A stretch of DNA of 64,000 nucleotides from Lentisphaerota bacterium (GTDB lineage: Bacteria > Verrucomicrobiota > Kiritimatiellia > RFP12 > UBA1067): NCBI GenBank assembly GCA_015061665.1, contig SUWC01000003.1, positions 23,945-87,944 of the forward strand. The letters run 5' to 3'. Positions within the stretch are counted from its first letter, which is position 1; the number at the start of each line of letters is the position of its first letter. The notes beneath the pieces are model-generated. The model did no database searches, had not been told where the DNA came from, and was given only the letters and a program-made list of their open reading frames with translations. Shown here piece after piece: positions 18,863-27,305 of this stretch. The position numbers were made by a program, and so were the translations under genes.

Positions 18863-18983
18863 ACAGTTATTTTGTTTTTTTAGACGCACATTATATCATA
18901 ATCCGCAGTGGTTTTGCTGCGATTCGCGAAAAACGAACTCCCCGGCGATGTTTAAGGAAACACTATGCGCACATTCGACTATA

Positions 18984-19100
18984 GCCACATTCCTGACGAA
19001 TTGCGAGACAACGATGGAGCGCACCCTCAAGCAATTCCTCGACTCCGGCCTTATCCGCAAGATCGGCGCCGGTCGTGGCGCGGCGTACAGCAAGTCGTAG
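18984..19100 (+). pseudogene. C-terminal remnant of an ATP-binding/HTH protein
   Basis: The frame ends TMERTLKQFLDSGLIRKIGAGRGAAY, which looks like the winged-helix tail of AlbA-type ATP-binding or Fic-associated proteins. There is no start or upstream domain. The rest of 18863-19289 shows nothing recognisable. Confidence 0.45.
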
Positions 19101-19289
19101 AAGGCTGAGCCGACCCACATTTTGCAAATTGTGGGCCAGCCCGATCACGCTACTTCACCGTCACGCGCAGGAAGAACACAGGTGCCATGCATTCTGCCAA
19201 CCGCCAACCATCATCGGGCAGGTGTAGGCAATTGTTACACGCTCAACAAGCAAGTGAACTCAAGCAATGACAAAGTGAAATACTAGGCA

Positions 19290-20771
19290 CTATTGGTTAG
19301 TGGATTCCGACTTATATAGCTCCTGTATCTCCTTCGCCGAAAGCGCCCGATTGAAAAGCCTGACATCGTCCATATCCCCAATGAAATATTCAGAGTTTAC
19401 CAGTGGATCGTAGCCGATAAATAAGCTACATTTGTTCGGCTGCAAATCTTTTCCAATCTGCCAAGCACCGATTAAAATGCCATTACGATAAAAGCACAAG
19501 CTCTTGCCACTTTCGTATATCAGCGCGATCTGCTGCCATTTGTTCAACTCCAACCCAAGTTGCCCGCACTTCGCTGATATTCCATTATGAATACCATAAC
19601 CTGATAGTGATACCACATTGGGCATCATACCGAATAGGTAGTTGACATTCGTTTTATCACCTTTCTGCATAACGACTATCCAATGATTGTACCAATTATG
19701 TGGCTTTATCCAAGCGGTCATCGTAACCGCATGAATCATGTTCAATGACTTCGAATGAGGCACTTCGATATAGCCAGACCCACTGAATCTATACGCCTTG
19801 TTGGCGTTTCCATGGCGGTCCTCTGTCTGGGTCACATCATGCAATATCCCATTGTTGCGGTTCTTTGTCGCATCCTTAGCGTTGCCGTCAAAGGGCCAAT
19901 ACCCGACAAGACCCCGTTGCAGCCCGGCGCCAAGGGCGGAAGGCGTCGTCCGCTTTTGAGGGGTTGCAATTTCCGCAATTGCTTCAACCTCCGCCATACG
20001 CTGCTCGGCAAGCGTCTTTTGAAGGCCCTTGAGTTCATCGCGATCGATTGCCTCGCGGTAAAGCGCGACGGCGTGACTACGGATTGCATCCTTAGCAGCG
20101 AGCTGCTGCGGCTTGTAGTTCCACCAAAAATCAGCCAACGTAGCGGTGGCGGCGGTACCATCAATCTCCTCTTGCGCCATCTTGCCTGCGACGCCACCGA
20201 GTTTCGCAAACAGGGAAAGTGCCCCTTCCCATTTTCCTGTTGCGGCAGTCAACTCCGCGCAACTGCGAACGAGCACCTTGTCAGTTGGATTCTTCTTGAG
20301 GTCGGACTCCATTGCCTTCAATGCCTTTGCCCCGTTCACCCGCGCCATAACCGAATTATGAATGGCGAATAGTCGAGGCGCAACCTTGGGGTTCACCACC
20401 CTCTTTGCGCGAGTGGCTATGTCTAGAAGAATCTCCGGCTCAATGTCCGGAAATTGCACCATGATCGACTCGATCGTGTCGGCGGCCTTGTCGTACGACT
20501 TGTCGCGGACGTAATACGAAACAGCCCCTTTGAGAAACAGGAATTTTGCAGCCTCTGTTTCAGCCTCGCCGGAGAACTCCACTGCCTTATCGCCAACCTC
20601 CGTAGCGGACATTGTTCTATTCTTTAGTTCCGTGATACAGGGCTTCATCAATTCATTTACAAGTGCCTGCTTCTGATCTAGCTCTTCTTTCGTGGGCATG
20701 GACAACGCGCCTATTACAAGCGCCACCACACCCCCAAGCGACAATACAGCCTTCTTCATGTTTCTTTTCAT
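19290..20771 (-). CDS. Secreted LamG-domain protein
   Basis: 493 aa. A signal-peptide-like start (KKAVLSLGGVVALVIGALS) leads into an alpha-helical region of about 250 residues with TPR-like character. A concanavalin/LamG_3 domain follows: GLVGYWPFDGNAKD, GYIEVPHSKSLN, VTMTAWIKP, and DDVRLFNRALSAKEIQELY at the end. Such proteins are numerous in Lentisphaerae/Kiritimatiellota; the ligand is unknown. The Shine-Dalgarno sequence AAAGGG precedes the start. Confidence 0.8.
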   Translation of the reverse strand: MKRNMKKAVLSLGGVVALVIGALSMPTKEELDQKQALVNELMKPCITELKNRTMSATEVGDKAVEFSGEAETEAAKFLFLKGAVSYYVRDKSYDKAADTIESIMVQFPDIEPEILLDIATRAKRVVNPKVAPRLFAIHNSVMARVNGAKALKAMESDLKKNPTDKVLVRSCAELTAATGKWEGALSLFAKLGGVAGKMAQEEIDGTAATATLADFWWNYKPQQLAAKDAIRSHAVALYREAIDRDELKGLQKTLAEQRMAEVEAIAEIATPQKRTTPSALGAGLQRGLVGYWPFDGNAKDATKNRNNGILHDVTQTEDRHGNANKAYRFSGSGYIEVPHSKSLNMIHAVTMTAWIKPHNWYNHWIVVMQKGDKTNVNYLFGMMPNVVSLSGYGIHNGISAKCGQLGLELNKWQQIALIYESGKSLCFYRNGILIGAWQIGKDLQPNKCSLFIGYDPLVNSEYFIGDMDDVRLFNRALSAKEIQELYKSESTNQ

Positions 20772-20937
20772 TTTATTGCAACCCTTTCTTTTATTGTGTT
20801 TACCGCACGGCAGTCGAAACGAAAAGAAAACCTCTCTTCATATCTCTGGTGAGGCCGTGAGATTGCCTTGATGGAAATACGAAGAGAGGAAGTGCGTATG
20901 CACTTTCTCTGCAATGTATCGTCCATCTAAAAACTTC

Positions 20938-21120
20938 TCACGGTTTCACCAGACGACTGCTTTGCAGCGATGCAAATTGTTTGCGGCGTTCGGGGGTGGA
21001 TCCGCCTCCGCCTTGCGGCTTCAGCGCGATGAACGAGGATGTCGGCTCACACGAAGTAGCTTGACGCTCCTGATCAGTTCCCGAACTATGGCTTGCCTGC
21101 GGGTGCTCACCCGAAGACAT
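20938..21120 (-). CDS. Small ORF downstream of the direct-repeat promoter
   Basis: 60 aa starting MSSGEHPQASHSSGTD, reading from the left copy of the 97-bp repeat and its promoter. The matching start in the other copy is MSSGESPQARHSSGTD. No family recognised; coding status is uncertain. The 400-bp interval 20772-21172 otherwise holds only the repeat and a hairpin. Confidence 0.25.
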   Translation of the reverse strand: MSSGEHPQASHSSGTDQERQATSCEPTSSFIALKPQGGGGSTPERRKQFASLQSSRLVKP

Positions 21121-21155
21121 TCATACTATAGCAAAACCGCCACGCTTGAGTCAAG
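21059..21155 (-). repeat. 97-bp direct repeat, left copy
   Basis: Begins GCTTGACGCTCC and ends in GTCAAG; about 90% identical to 21868-21964. Together they bracket the hepT-mntA pair. Each copy carries a promoter and a CGGG-loop-CCCG hairpin on the minus strand. Confidence 0.9.
21125..21154 (-). promoter_or_regulatory. Predicted sigma-70 promoter in left repeat
   Basis: TTGACT, 18-bp spacer, TATAGT on the minus strand. It reads into the 60-aa ORF at 20938-21120. Confidence 0.55.
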
Positions 21156-21166
21156 TGCGGCGGTTT
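21134..21166. terminator. Hairpin after hepT
   Basis: AAACCGCCACGCTTGA pairs with TCAAGTGCGGCGGTTT just after the hepT stop. It could end hepT transcription; it overlaps the left-repeat promoter. Confidence 0.5.
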
Positions 21167-21172
21167 GGAGAT

Positions 21173-21568
21173 TTATAAAAAGTCGGCCATGTTTGATGGC
21201 GGTTGCGTCGGCTCTGGAGGCAAGGTGGCTGCGATTGCTTTCAATTTAACGTATGCATCTGGGATGTCGTTCTGCAGAATATCCCAAATGGTGTCATAGT
21301 CAATGTCAGCATAGTCATGCACAATCTTGTGCCTGACGCCAGACAGACCCTTCCAATTAAGTTCTGGATGTTTAGCCGCGAATTTCCTCGTCACGTTATT
21401 AGCCGCTTCGCCCACGATCATAAGGTTGAATAGTATACTTTCAGTCTTGCCTTCGTGCCGCTGCAATTGCCCCCTAGCCAAGCCTTCAGAGACATAGACT
21501 ATCCATTCAACCGCATCCAACATGTGTCGAACACGAGATTCGTCGCGATAGAGGGATGAGTCCTTCAT
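21173..21568 (-). CDS. hepT: HepT-like HEPN toxin (DUF86)
   Basis: 131-aa HEPN-domain protein. RHKIVHDYADID holds the RX4HXY motif used for RNA cleavage and, in characterised pairs, the tyrosine AMPylated by the antitoxin. VGEAANNVTRKF is also typical of the family. It overlaps the MntA gene by 4 bp in the usual HepT/MntA arrangement, though here the antitoxin gene comes first. Confidence 0.85.
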   Translation of the reverse strand: MKDSSLYRDESRVRHMLDAVEWIVYVSEGLARGQLQRHEGKTESILFNLMIVGEAANNVTRKFAAKHPELNWKGLSGVRHKIVHDYADIDYDTIWDILQNDIPDAYVKLKAIAATLPPEPTQPPSNMADFL

Positions 21569-21864
21569 ACAGGAACAGCCTCCCTACAGACGCGATGGGC
21601 AAAACCAAGAGAGCGCGGAAGAACCCGCGAGGAAACCAAGTCCACATTCCTTCCCAGAAGTGCTTTATAAGCTTCTGTCATAGAGCACTCATTTTGCCAG
21701 CTATATCCGCCAGGCTCCCATTTAACAAGGAAATCCACATCGCTATCAGGGCGCTCCTCCCTACGGGCGCAAGAACCAAAGACCCAAAGCTTTTCGGCTT
21801 TGTGCCCTCTTGCGATAGCACGAATTTCATCACGTTTCGCACGTATCTGGTCCAACATGCACAT
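21565..21864 (-). CDS. mntA: MntA-like nucleotidyltransferase antitoxin
   Basis: 99-aa minimal nucleotidyltransferase with GSCARREERPDSDVDF, the GS-X10-DXD active-site pattern. It is expected to neutralise HepT by AMPylation. It is driven by the promoter in the right-hand 97-bp repeat and is translationally coupled to hepT. Confidence 0.85.
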   Translation of the reverse strand: MCMLDQIRAKRDEIRAIARGHKAEKLWVFGSCARREERPDSDVDFLVKWEPGGYSWQNECSMTEAYKALLGRNVDLVSSRVLPRSLGFAHRVCREAVPV

Positions 21865-21867
21865 CTG

Positions 21868-21964
21868 GCTTGACGCTCCCGATCAGTTCCCGAACTATGT
21901 CTTGCCTGCGGGCTCTCGCCCGAAGACATTCATACTATAGCAAAACCGCCACTGTAGAGTCAAG
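21868..21964 (-). repeat. 97-bp direct repeat, right copy
   Basis: Same length as the left copy; ends 4 bp before the mntA ATG. Includes the mntA promoter and leader. Confidence 0.9.
21934..21963 (-). promoter_or_regulatory. Predicted promoter of mntA-hepT
   Basis: TTGACT, 18-bp spacer, TATAGT on the minus strand, about 70 bp upstream of mntA. The leader forms a CGGGCGAGAGCCCG hairpin. Confidence 0.6.
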
Positions 21965-22019
21965 GGTTGAGGTTTATTTGAGCAATTTACCGTACCCATG
22001 CAATACGCCCGAGTATAAT

Positions 22020-22034
22020 TTACGTATTATGTAA
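22020..22034. promoter_or_regulatory. TTAC-N7-GTAA dyad upstream of nadE
   Basis: TTACGTATTATGTAA, 21 bp upstream of the -24 element; same spacing as the glnA and gltD dyads. Confidence 0.55.
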
Positions 22035-22055
22035 CAAATGGCAACGTTTCGGCAG

Positions 22056-22071
22056 TGGCACGTGAAATGCA
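22056..22071 (+). promoter_or_regulatory. Sigma-54 promoter of nadE
   Basis: TGGCACGTGAAATGCA has both GG and GC dinucleotides at -24/-12 spacing. Predicted start is near 22082, before a GGAGG ribosome binding site. Confidence 0.75.
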
Positions 22072-22119
22072 TACAAAATCAAAAGCAAGACAACTGTCCA
22101 CTAGAGATGGAGGCAAGCT

Positions 22120-23265
22120 ATGAATGGATTCTTCAAAATTGCAGCGGCGACGCCGCGGCTGAACCTGGGCGATCCAGCGGCTAATGCAAAGGAACTCGCG
22201 CGCATCGCGAAGGAAGCCGCAAAGGACGGCGCTGCGGCCATCGTCTTCCCCGAACTGTGCCTTACGGGATACACGTGCGGCGATATGTTCTTCCGCGAAG
22301 AGCTGCTCCAGGCCGCGTCCGATTCCGCGAACGCATTCGCCGCGAAGACCGCAAAGCTCCCAATCGTCTCCATCGTCGGGCTGCCCATTGCCGAAGGCGC
22401 GGCGATATACAATGCCGCTGCTGTCGTTCACGGAGGGAAAATCGTCGGCATTGTGCGAAAGCGCGCGCTCCCGAACTACGGCGAATACTACGAGCGCCGC
22501 CAGTTCACGCCTGCGCAAGCCGACGAACCAGTCACCGTGTTCGACGTCGGCGGATTCAGGTTCGGTGTCGAGATATGCGAAGACCTATGGACGCCTATTC
22601 CCCCAAGTTCACTGATGGCCGGCGAAGGCGTGGACATGATTTTCAATCTTTCGGCAAGCACGGATTTCCTCGGCAAGTCGCAGAAGCGGAAATCCCTCGT
22701 AGAACAGCAGAGCCTGCGACTCGGCTGCGCATACGCAATGGCATGCGCGGGAACGGGCGAATCGAGTTCGGACGCAGTGTTCGGCGGCGGATCGCTTATT
22801 GCGGCCGAGGGCAAGACAGTCGCCGAAATAAAGCTTTTCAGCGGTTCGCCGAAAATCGTCGCGGCAAACGTAGACGTCTCCGCGATGCGGCACAGAAGGC
22901 GAAGCTCGTCGTCGGTCTACTGCGCACATTCCGTGCTGGGTGCGCAGCGCCGCGTTGTGTCTCTTCCTGTCAACCTTCCAGATTCCGCGCCTACAGATGT
23001 CTCCCGCTCTCCGTTCCTCGATGAATACGGAGAGGACCGCTGGTGGAGCAAAATCTTGGACATACAGTCCGCCGGACTCGCAAGGCGAATGGCGAGTGCT
23101 GTCGCCGGAAAGCTCGTCATAGGAGTTTCGGGCGGAGCGGACTCCGCGCTCGCTTCCTCGGCTCCGCAAGGGCAGCCGCCTACCTCAAGCTCGCCTCCGC
23201 CTTTATGCTCGCGGCGGTGTCGCTTGTCCTTCTCATGCAGGTCAGGCTCCCCTGACTGGGCATAG
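22120..23265 (+). pseudogene. nadE: NAD synthetase (glutamine-dependent), truncated after the glutaminase domain
   Basis: The N-terminal nitrilase-type glutaminase is complete: PELCLTGYTCGDMF, RKRALPNYGEYYE and GVEICEDLW provide the Glu-Lys-Cys triad. The synthetase domain begins and reaches the pyrophosphate loop GVSGGADSALAS, after which the frame runs into a Ser/Pro-rich nonsense tail. The ORF is 381 aa where the enzyme is normally about 550-680. A neighbouring frame in the same tail encodes AAAYLKLASAFMLAAVSLVLL, a membrane helix foreign to NadE, so the 3' part was probably deleted and joined to another gene. The retained domain could still act as a free glutaminase. It has GGAGG at the start and a sigma-54 promoter. 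Confidence 0.75.
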
Positions 23266-23362
23266 GCTTTTCCTATTCCCGTTTGCGTTTATTTCCGATT
23301 ACCAGTTGCTTCCTGCGATGTGCGATAATATTGCCGTTGAACCAAAAGAAAGGAACGCAACC

Positions 23363-24244
23363 ATGAACAAGATCAACAGCAGCAACATCGTCCGCACCAT
23401 AGCCGCAGCAGCAACAGTCGTCGGAATCGCTTCCGCCGCCCATGCAGGGGTTCCGCTGAACAACCTGCAAGGTTCGGGAGGCATCGCCTTCAACCCGCTG
23501 GCGTATACATCCGGTCTGCCGTGGGACGGAGGCGATACGAACGCCCTCAACGACATCGTCAGCAGGCCCCAGGTCGGCGCGTGGTACGTGAACCTAAACG
23601 ACGCGGACATCAACTGGTACGCGGGGTCTGCGTCGCTCACGCTCTTCAAGCGCCTCGAAATCTCATACGGCTACGGGTTCATAAACGCGCACCGCTACGG
23701 GGACAAGTCCATCGAGACGCACAACGTCGGCGCCAAGCTTCGCCTTCTCGACGAGAACGCCTTCGACACGTCGTGGCTCCCCGCCATCGCAGTCGGCGGC
23801 GTCTGGAAGTACACCGACTCGAAGACCGTTGACGCGCTCAATCTTGACGACAACGGATTCGACGCGTACGTCGTCGCCTCCAAGCTCGTCACCCAGACTC
23901 CCGTCCCAGTGCTTCTCTCCGCAGGCCTACTCTACACGGACGAAGTGGTGAACGGCGTTGTCGGACACAACCACTACGACCTCGTCGCGTTCGGCAACAT
24001 CGACATCCTTCCCGCCGAGAACGTCGCAATCGGCTTTGAGTACAAACAGGGTGCGCGCGTCGGGGACGGAATCCGCAACCACGACTACTACGACGGACAC
24101 GTCGCCTGGTTCGTCAACAAGAACCTGACGCTCGTCGCGGCCTTCGCCGAAACAGGAGACAAGGACAAGTTCACGCGCGACGGCTCCACCAAGAACCTCG
24201 GCGTCGGCTCTGGCCTCGTGCTAAGCGTCCAGTACCAGTTCTAA
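23363..24244 (+). CDS. Outer-membrane protein, DUF3034-like
   Basis: 293 aa with a signal peptide ([17 protein letters not shown]) and a beta-rich mature part ending VLSVQYQF, the aromatic end of outer-membrane barrels. The [12 protein letters not shown] segment resembles the DUF3034 family. The start ATG 23363 has AAAGGA upstream; the ORF-track start is earlier but unsupported. It lies 20 bp before pdxS. Function unknown. Confidence 0.7.
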   Translation: MNKINSSNIVRTIAAAATVVGIASAAHAGVPLNNLQGSGGIAFNPLAYTSGLPWDGGDTNALNDIVSRPQVGAWYVNLNDADINWYAGSASLTLFKRLEISYGYGFINAHRYGDKSIETHNVGAKLRLLDENAFDTSWLPAIAVGGVWKYTDSKTVDALNLDDNGFDAYVVASKLVTQTPVPVLLSAGLLYTDEVVNGVVGHNHYDLVAFGNIDILPAENVAIGFEYKQGARVGDGIRNHDYYDGHVAWFVNKNLTLVAAFAETGDKDKFTRDGSTKNLGVGSGLVLSVQYQF

Positions 24245-24264
24245 CCCTATCATCGGAGAGAGAA

Positions 24265-25137
24265 ATGAACGACAGGCAGGAACTGAACCGCAATCTCGCG
24301 CAAATGCTCAAGGGCGGCGTGATAATGGACGTCACGACGCCCGAGCAGGCGAAGATCGCCGAGCAGGCCGGCGCATGCGCGGTGATGGCTCTTGAACGCA
24401 TACCCGCCGACATACGTGCGGCGGGAGGCGTCTCGCGCATGAGCGACCCTGCGATGATCAAGGGCATACAGGCGGCGGTGTCGATTCCGGTTATGGCGAA
24501 GTGCCGCATCGGACACATCGCCGAGGCGCGCATCCTGGAAGCGATCGAAATCGACTACATCGACGAGTCGGAGGTGCTTTCCCCCGCCGACGACGTGCGC
24601 CACATCGACAAGAACAAGTTCAGCGTTCCGTTCGTCTGCGGCGCACGCGACCTCGGCGAGGCTCTTCGCCGCATCGGGGAGGGCGCGACGATGATCCGCA
24701 CGAAAGGCGAACCGGGGACGGGCGACGTCGTGCAGGCCGTTAGGCACATGCGCAAGATGCAGAGCGAGATTCGCCGCGTCGTGTCGCTCCGCGAGGACGA
24801 GCTCTACGAGGCGGCGAAGGAACTTGCCGCGCCGCTCGACCTCGTCAGGTTCGTACACGAGAACGGCAAGCTCCCCGTCGTGAACTTCGCGGCAGGCGGA
24901 GTCGCGACGCCCGCGGACGCCGCGCTCATGATGGAGCTGGGGGCTGAAGGCGTGTTCGTGGGCTCGGGAATCTTCAAGTCGGGCGATCCCGCGAAGCGCG
25001 CTTCCGCAATCGTGCAGGCCGTCACGAACTGGCAGGACTCGAAGCTTCTCGCGAAGCTCTCCGAGAACCTCGGCCCCGCGATGGTAGGCATCAACGCCGA
25101 CGAAATCGAAACCATCATGGAAGAGCGAGGGAAGTAG
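24265..25137 (+). CDS. pdxS: Pyridoxal 5'-phosphate synthase, PdxS subunit
   Basis: 290-aa TIM-barrel enzyme that builds PLP from ribose 5-phosphate, glyceraldehyde 3-phosphate and ammonia delivered by Pdx[30 protein letters not shown] and [11 protein letters not shown] are hallmark segments, with the two active-site lysines. RBS GGAGAG. It is separated from pdxT by a GACAGG repeat. Confidence 0.97.
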   Translation: MNDRQELNRNLAQMLKGGVIMDVTTPEQAKIAEQAGACAVMALERIPADIRAAGGVSRMSDPAMIKGIQAAVSIPVMAKCRIGHIAEARILEAIEIDYIDESEVLSPADDVRHIDKNKFSVPFVCGARDLGEALRRIGEGATMIRTKGEPGTGDVVQAVRHMRKMQSEIRRVVSLREDELYEAAKELAAPLDLVRFVHENGKLPVVNFAAGGVATPADAALMMELGAEGVFVGSGIFKSGDPAKRASAIVQAVTNWQDSKLLAKLSENLGPAMVGINADEIETIMEERGK

Positions 25138-25143
25138 CTTTTT

Positions 25144-25213
25144 GACAGGATTTACATGATTTACAGGATTGTTGGTGGTTCATACTAATCTTGTGAATCC
25201 TGTTAATCCTGTC
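25144..25213 (+). repeat. GACAGG...CCTGTC repeat between pdxS and pdxT
   Basis: 70-bp intergenic copy, starting 6 bp after the pdxS stop and ending 19 bp before the pdxT start. Confidence 0.9.
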
Positions 25214-25232
25214 TGAAAACTGGTATGACGAG

Positions 25233-25787
25233 ATGAGAGTAGGTGTGTTATCTGTTCAGGGGGCGTTCGCCGAGATGGCGGCGCACTGGCGCGCGCGATG
25301 CGCGGAAGTGTTCGAGATCAGGCAGCTCGCCGATCTCGAACGCGCCTTCGATCTGCTCGCACTCCCAGGAGGCGAGTCGACGGTGCAGGGAAAGCTGCTG
25401 AAGGATCTGGGGCTCTTCGGTCCGCTCAAGGCTAAGATCGACGGCGGACTTCCCGTGTACGCGACATGCGCGGGGTTAATACTCCTTGCAGAGAAAATAG
25501 ACGATCCGGGGCGGCGCGACGACACACGACCCGAGATGTGGTTCGGCACACTTCCCGTCGAAGTCAGGCGCAATGCCTACGGACGCCAGCTCGGCAGCTT
25601 TGTGACGGTCGGCACGTTCGACGGCAAACCGGGCGTTCAGATGACATTCATCCGCGCGCCTGCGATCACCTCCGTCTTGTCGCCCGAAGTAAAGGTCCTT
25701 TCAACGTTCAACGGCTCGCCAACCTCCGTCCGCTGGCGAAACATTACCGCCTTCACCTGGCATCCCGAGCTTACCGGTTGTCCCTAA
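25233..25787 (+). CDS. pdxT: Pyridoxal 5'-phosphate synthase glutaminase subunit
   Basis: 184 aa. MRVGVLSVQGAFAEM and LPGGEST are typical of the family; ATCAGLILLA holds the nucleophile and WHPELT the His/Glu pair. It supplies ammonia to PdxS. The protein stops almost immediately after WHPELT, so the usual last ten to twenty residues are missing; the catalytic residues are intact. Confidence 0.93.
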   Translation: MRVGVLSVQGAFAEMAAHWRARCAEVFEIRQLADLERAFDLLALPGGESTVQGKLLKDLGLFGPLKAKIDGGLPVYATCAGLILLAEKIDDPGRRDDTRPEMWFGTLPVEVRRNAYGRQLGSFVTVGTFDGKPGVQMTFIRAPAITSVLSPEVKVLSTFNGSPTSVRWRNITAFTWHPELTGCP

Positions 25788-25836
25788 GCCGTCAATGCGC
25801 GACGTTACAAGATTACAACCGCATAACCGAGAGAGA

Positions 25837-25851
25837 TTACAAAAACTGTAA
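25837..25851. promoter_or_regulatory. TTAC-N7-GTAA dyad upstream of gltD
   Basis: TTACAAAAACTGTAA, 32 bp upstream of the -24 element, differs from the glnA dyad by a single base. Extra TTACAA half-sites occur at 25805-25817. Confidence 0.6.
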
Positions 25852-25883
25852 AAAGGTGAGCGGATAGACGTGGTTTTGCCCTT

Positions 25884-25899
25884 TGGCATAGGTTGTGCT
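25884..25899 (+). promoter_or_regulatory. Sigma-54 promoter of gltD-gltB
   Basis: TGGCATAGGTTGTGCT keeps GG and GC at the correct spacing. As in glnK, the ATG is 16 nt after the -12 C, giving a predicted leader of about 4 nt. Confidence 0.78.
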
Positions 25900-25913
25900 A
25901 AGTTGCATCCGAT

Positions 25914-27293
25914 ATGCAACGAATACACGACATCTACCGTCCGACAGAAGAACGTGCGCACGACTGGCGCGAAGTCGAGCGCATGCTGACCGAAGACGAA
26001 CTGAAAGCGCAGACTACGCGCTGCATGAACTGCGGGCAGCCCTTCTGCCACGCCTACGGGTGTCCGCTCGGCAACCGCGTCCCAGACCAGAACCGCGCAG
26101 TGGCCCAGGGCAACTGGCGCCGCGCGTACGAGCTTCTCGCGGCTAACTCGGACTTCCCGGAATTCACGTCGCGCATCTGCCCAGCGCTTTGCGAGGCGAG
26201 CTGCGTTCATGGACTCGACGAAGAGTCGGTTATGGTGCGCCAGTCGGAGAAGCGCATCATCGAGACAGCCTTCGCCAACGGATGGGTCGTGCCGCGTCCG
26301 CCGGAAAAGGAGAACGGCAAGTCCGTCGCCGTTATCGGCGCGGGGCCGGCCGGACTTTCCGCCGCCGTGACGCTGCGCCGTCGCGGATTTGCGGTTACGG
26401 TCTACGAACGCCGGGCCAACATCGGCGGACTCCTCCGCTACGGCATTCCATGCTTCAAGCTCGACAAGTCGCTCATCGACCGCAGACGTGCCGTGATGGA
26501 AGCGGAAGGCATCCGCTTCGTCACCGGATGCGAAGTCGGCAACGACGTCTCGGCGGAATGGCTCGCCAAGCGCCACGACGCCGTTGTCGTCGCGATTGGA
26601 ACGCCCGCCGCCCGCGATCTCAAGATACCTGGACGAGAACTCGGCGGCATACATCTCGCCCTGGAGCTGCTGGAAGGGCAAAACCGCTTCCTTACGGGAG
26701 AAATCGCGGAGCCGCCGATCAGCGCGAAGGGAAAGAACGTTCTGGTTATAGGCGGAGGCGACACAGGCTCGGACTGCGTAGGCACGTCAATCCGCCAGGG
26801 AGCGGCGAGCGTGACGCAGATCGAGATAATGCCGAGGCCGCCGGACGTGCGCGACGCCTCCACGCCGTGGCCGCTCTGGCCGTACATGCTGCGCACGAGC
26901 TCCAGCCACAAGGAGGGATGCGAAAGGCGCTGGAACTTGAACTCGCTGCGGTTCATCAGTAGGGACGCCGTTCCATCGGCGTTCGCATGCGTCACGGGTG
27001 TTGAAGTCGAGACTGTTGAATGGGAGCTCTCCCCGGAGGGTCGTCCGATGAAGTTCCAAAGCGTGCCGAACTCGAAGGAAGTCATCAAGGCCGACCTCGT
27101 ATTCCTCGCGATGGGTTTCACCGGCGTGCCGGCGGACAACCCTATCGTCAAGCAACTCAAACTCGCGCAGACTCCGCGAACCGCCTTGGTGCAGGACTCT
27201 TCGCGAAACATCTACTGCGCAGGCGACTGCGCATCGGGAGCATCCCTCGTCGTGAGGGCGCTCGCCAGCGGAAAGAACATACCCCTTAACTGA
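25914..27293 (+). CDS. gltD: Glutamate synthase small subunit
   Basis: 459-aa FAD/NAD(P)H subunit that passes electrons to GltB. The N-terminal cysteine cluster is in CMNCGQPFCHAYGCP and ICPALCEASCVHG. FAD site VAVIGAGPAGLSAA; NAD(P) site VLVIGGGDTGSDC. The C-terminal CAGDCASGASLVVRALASG is followed by only a few residues, a little shorter than usual. 12 bp before gltB; near-leaderless from the sigma-54 promoter. Confidence 0.95.
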   Translation: MQRIHDIYRPTEERAHDWREVERMLTEDELKAQTTRCMNCGQPFCHAYGCPLGNRVPDQNRAVAQGNWRRAYELLAANSDFPEFTSRICPALCEASCVHGLDEESVMVRQSEKRIIETAFANGWVVPRPPEKENGKSVAVIGAGPAGLSAAVTLRRRGFAVTVYERRANIGGLLRYGIPCFKLDKSLIDRRRAVMEAEGIRFVTGCEVGNDVSAEWLAKRHDAVVVAIGTPAARDLKIPGRELGGIHLALELLEGQNRFLTGEIAEPPISAKGKNVLVIGGGDTGSDCVGTSIRQGAASVTQIEIMPRPPDVRDASTPWPLWPYMLRTSSSHKEGCERRWNLNSLRFISRDAVPSAFACVTGVEVETVEWELSPEGRPMKFQSVPNSKEVIKADLVFLAMGFTGVPADNPIVKQLKLAQTPRTALVQDSSRNIYCAGDCASGASLVVRALASGKNIPLN

Positions 27294-27305
27294 AGGACTA
27301 AGGAC

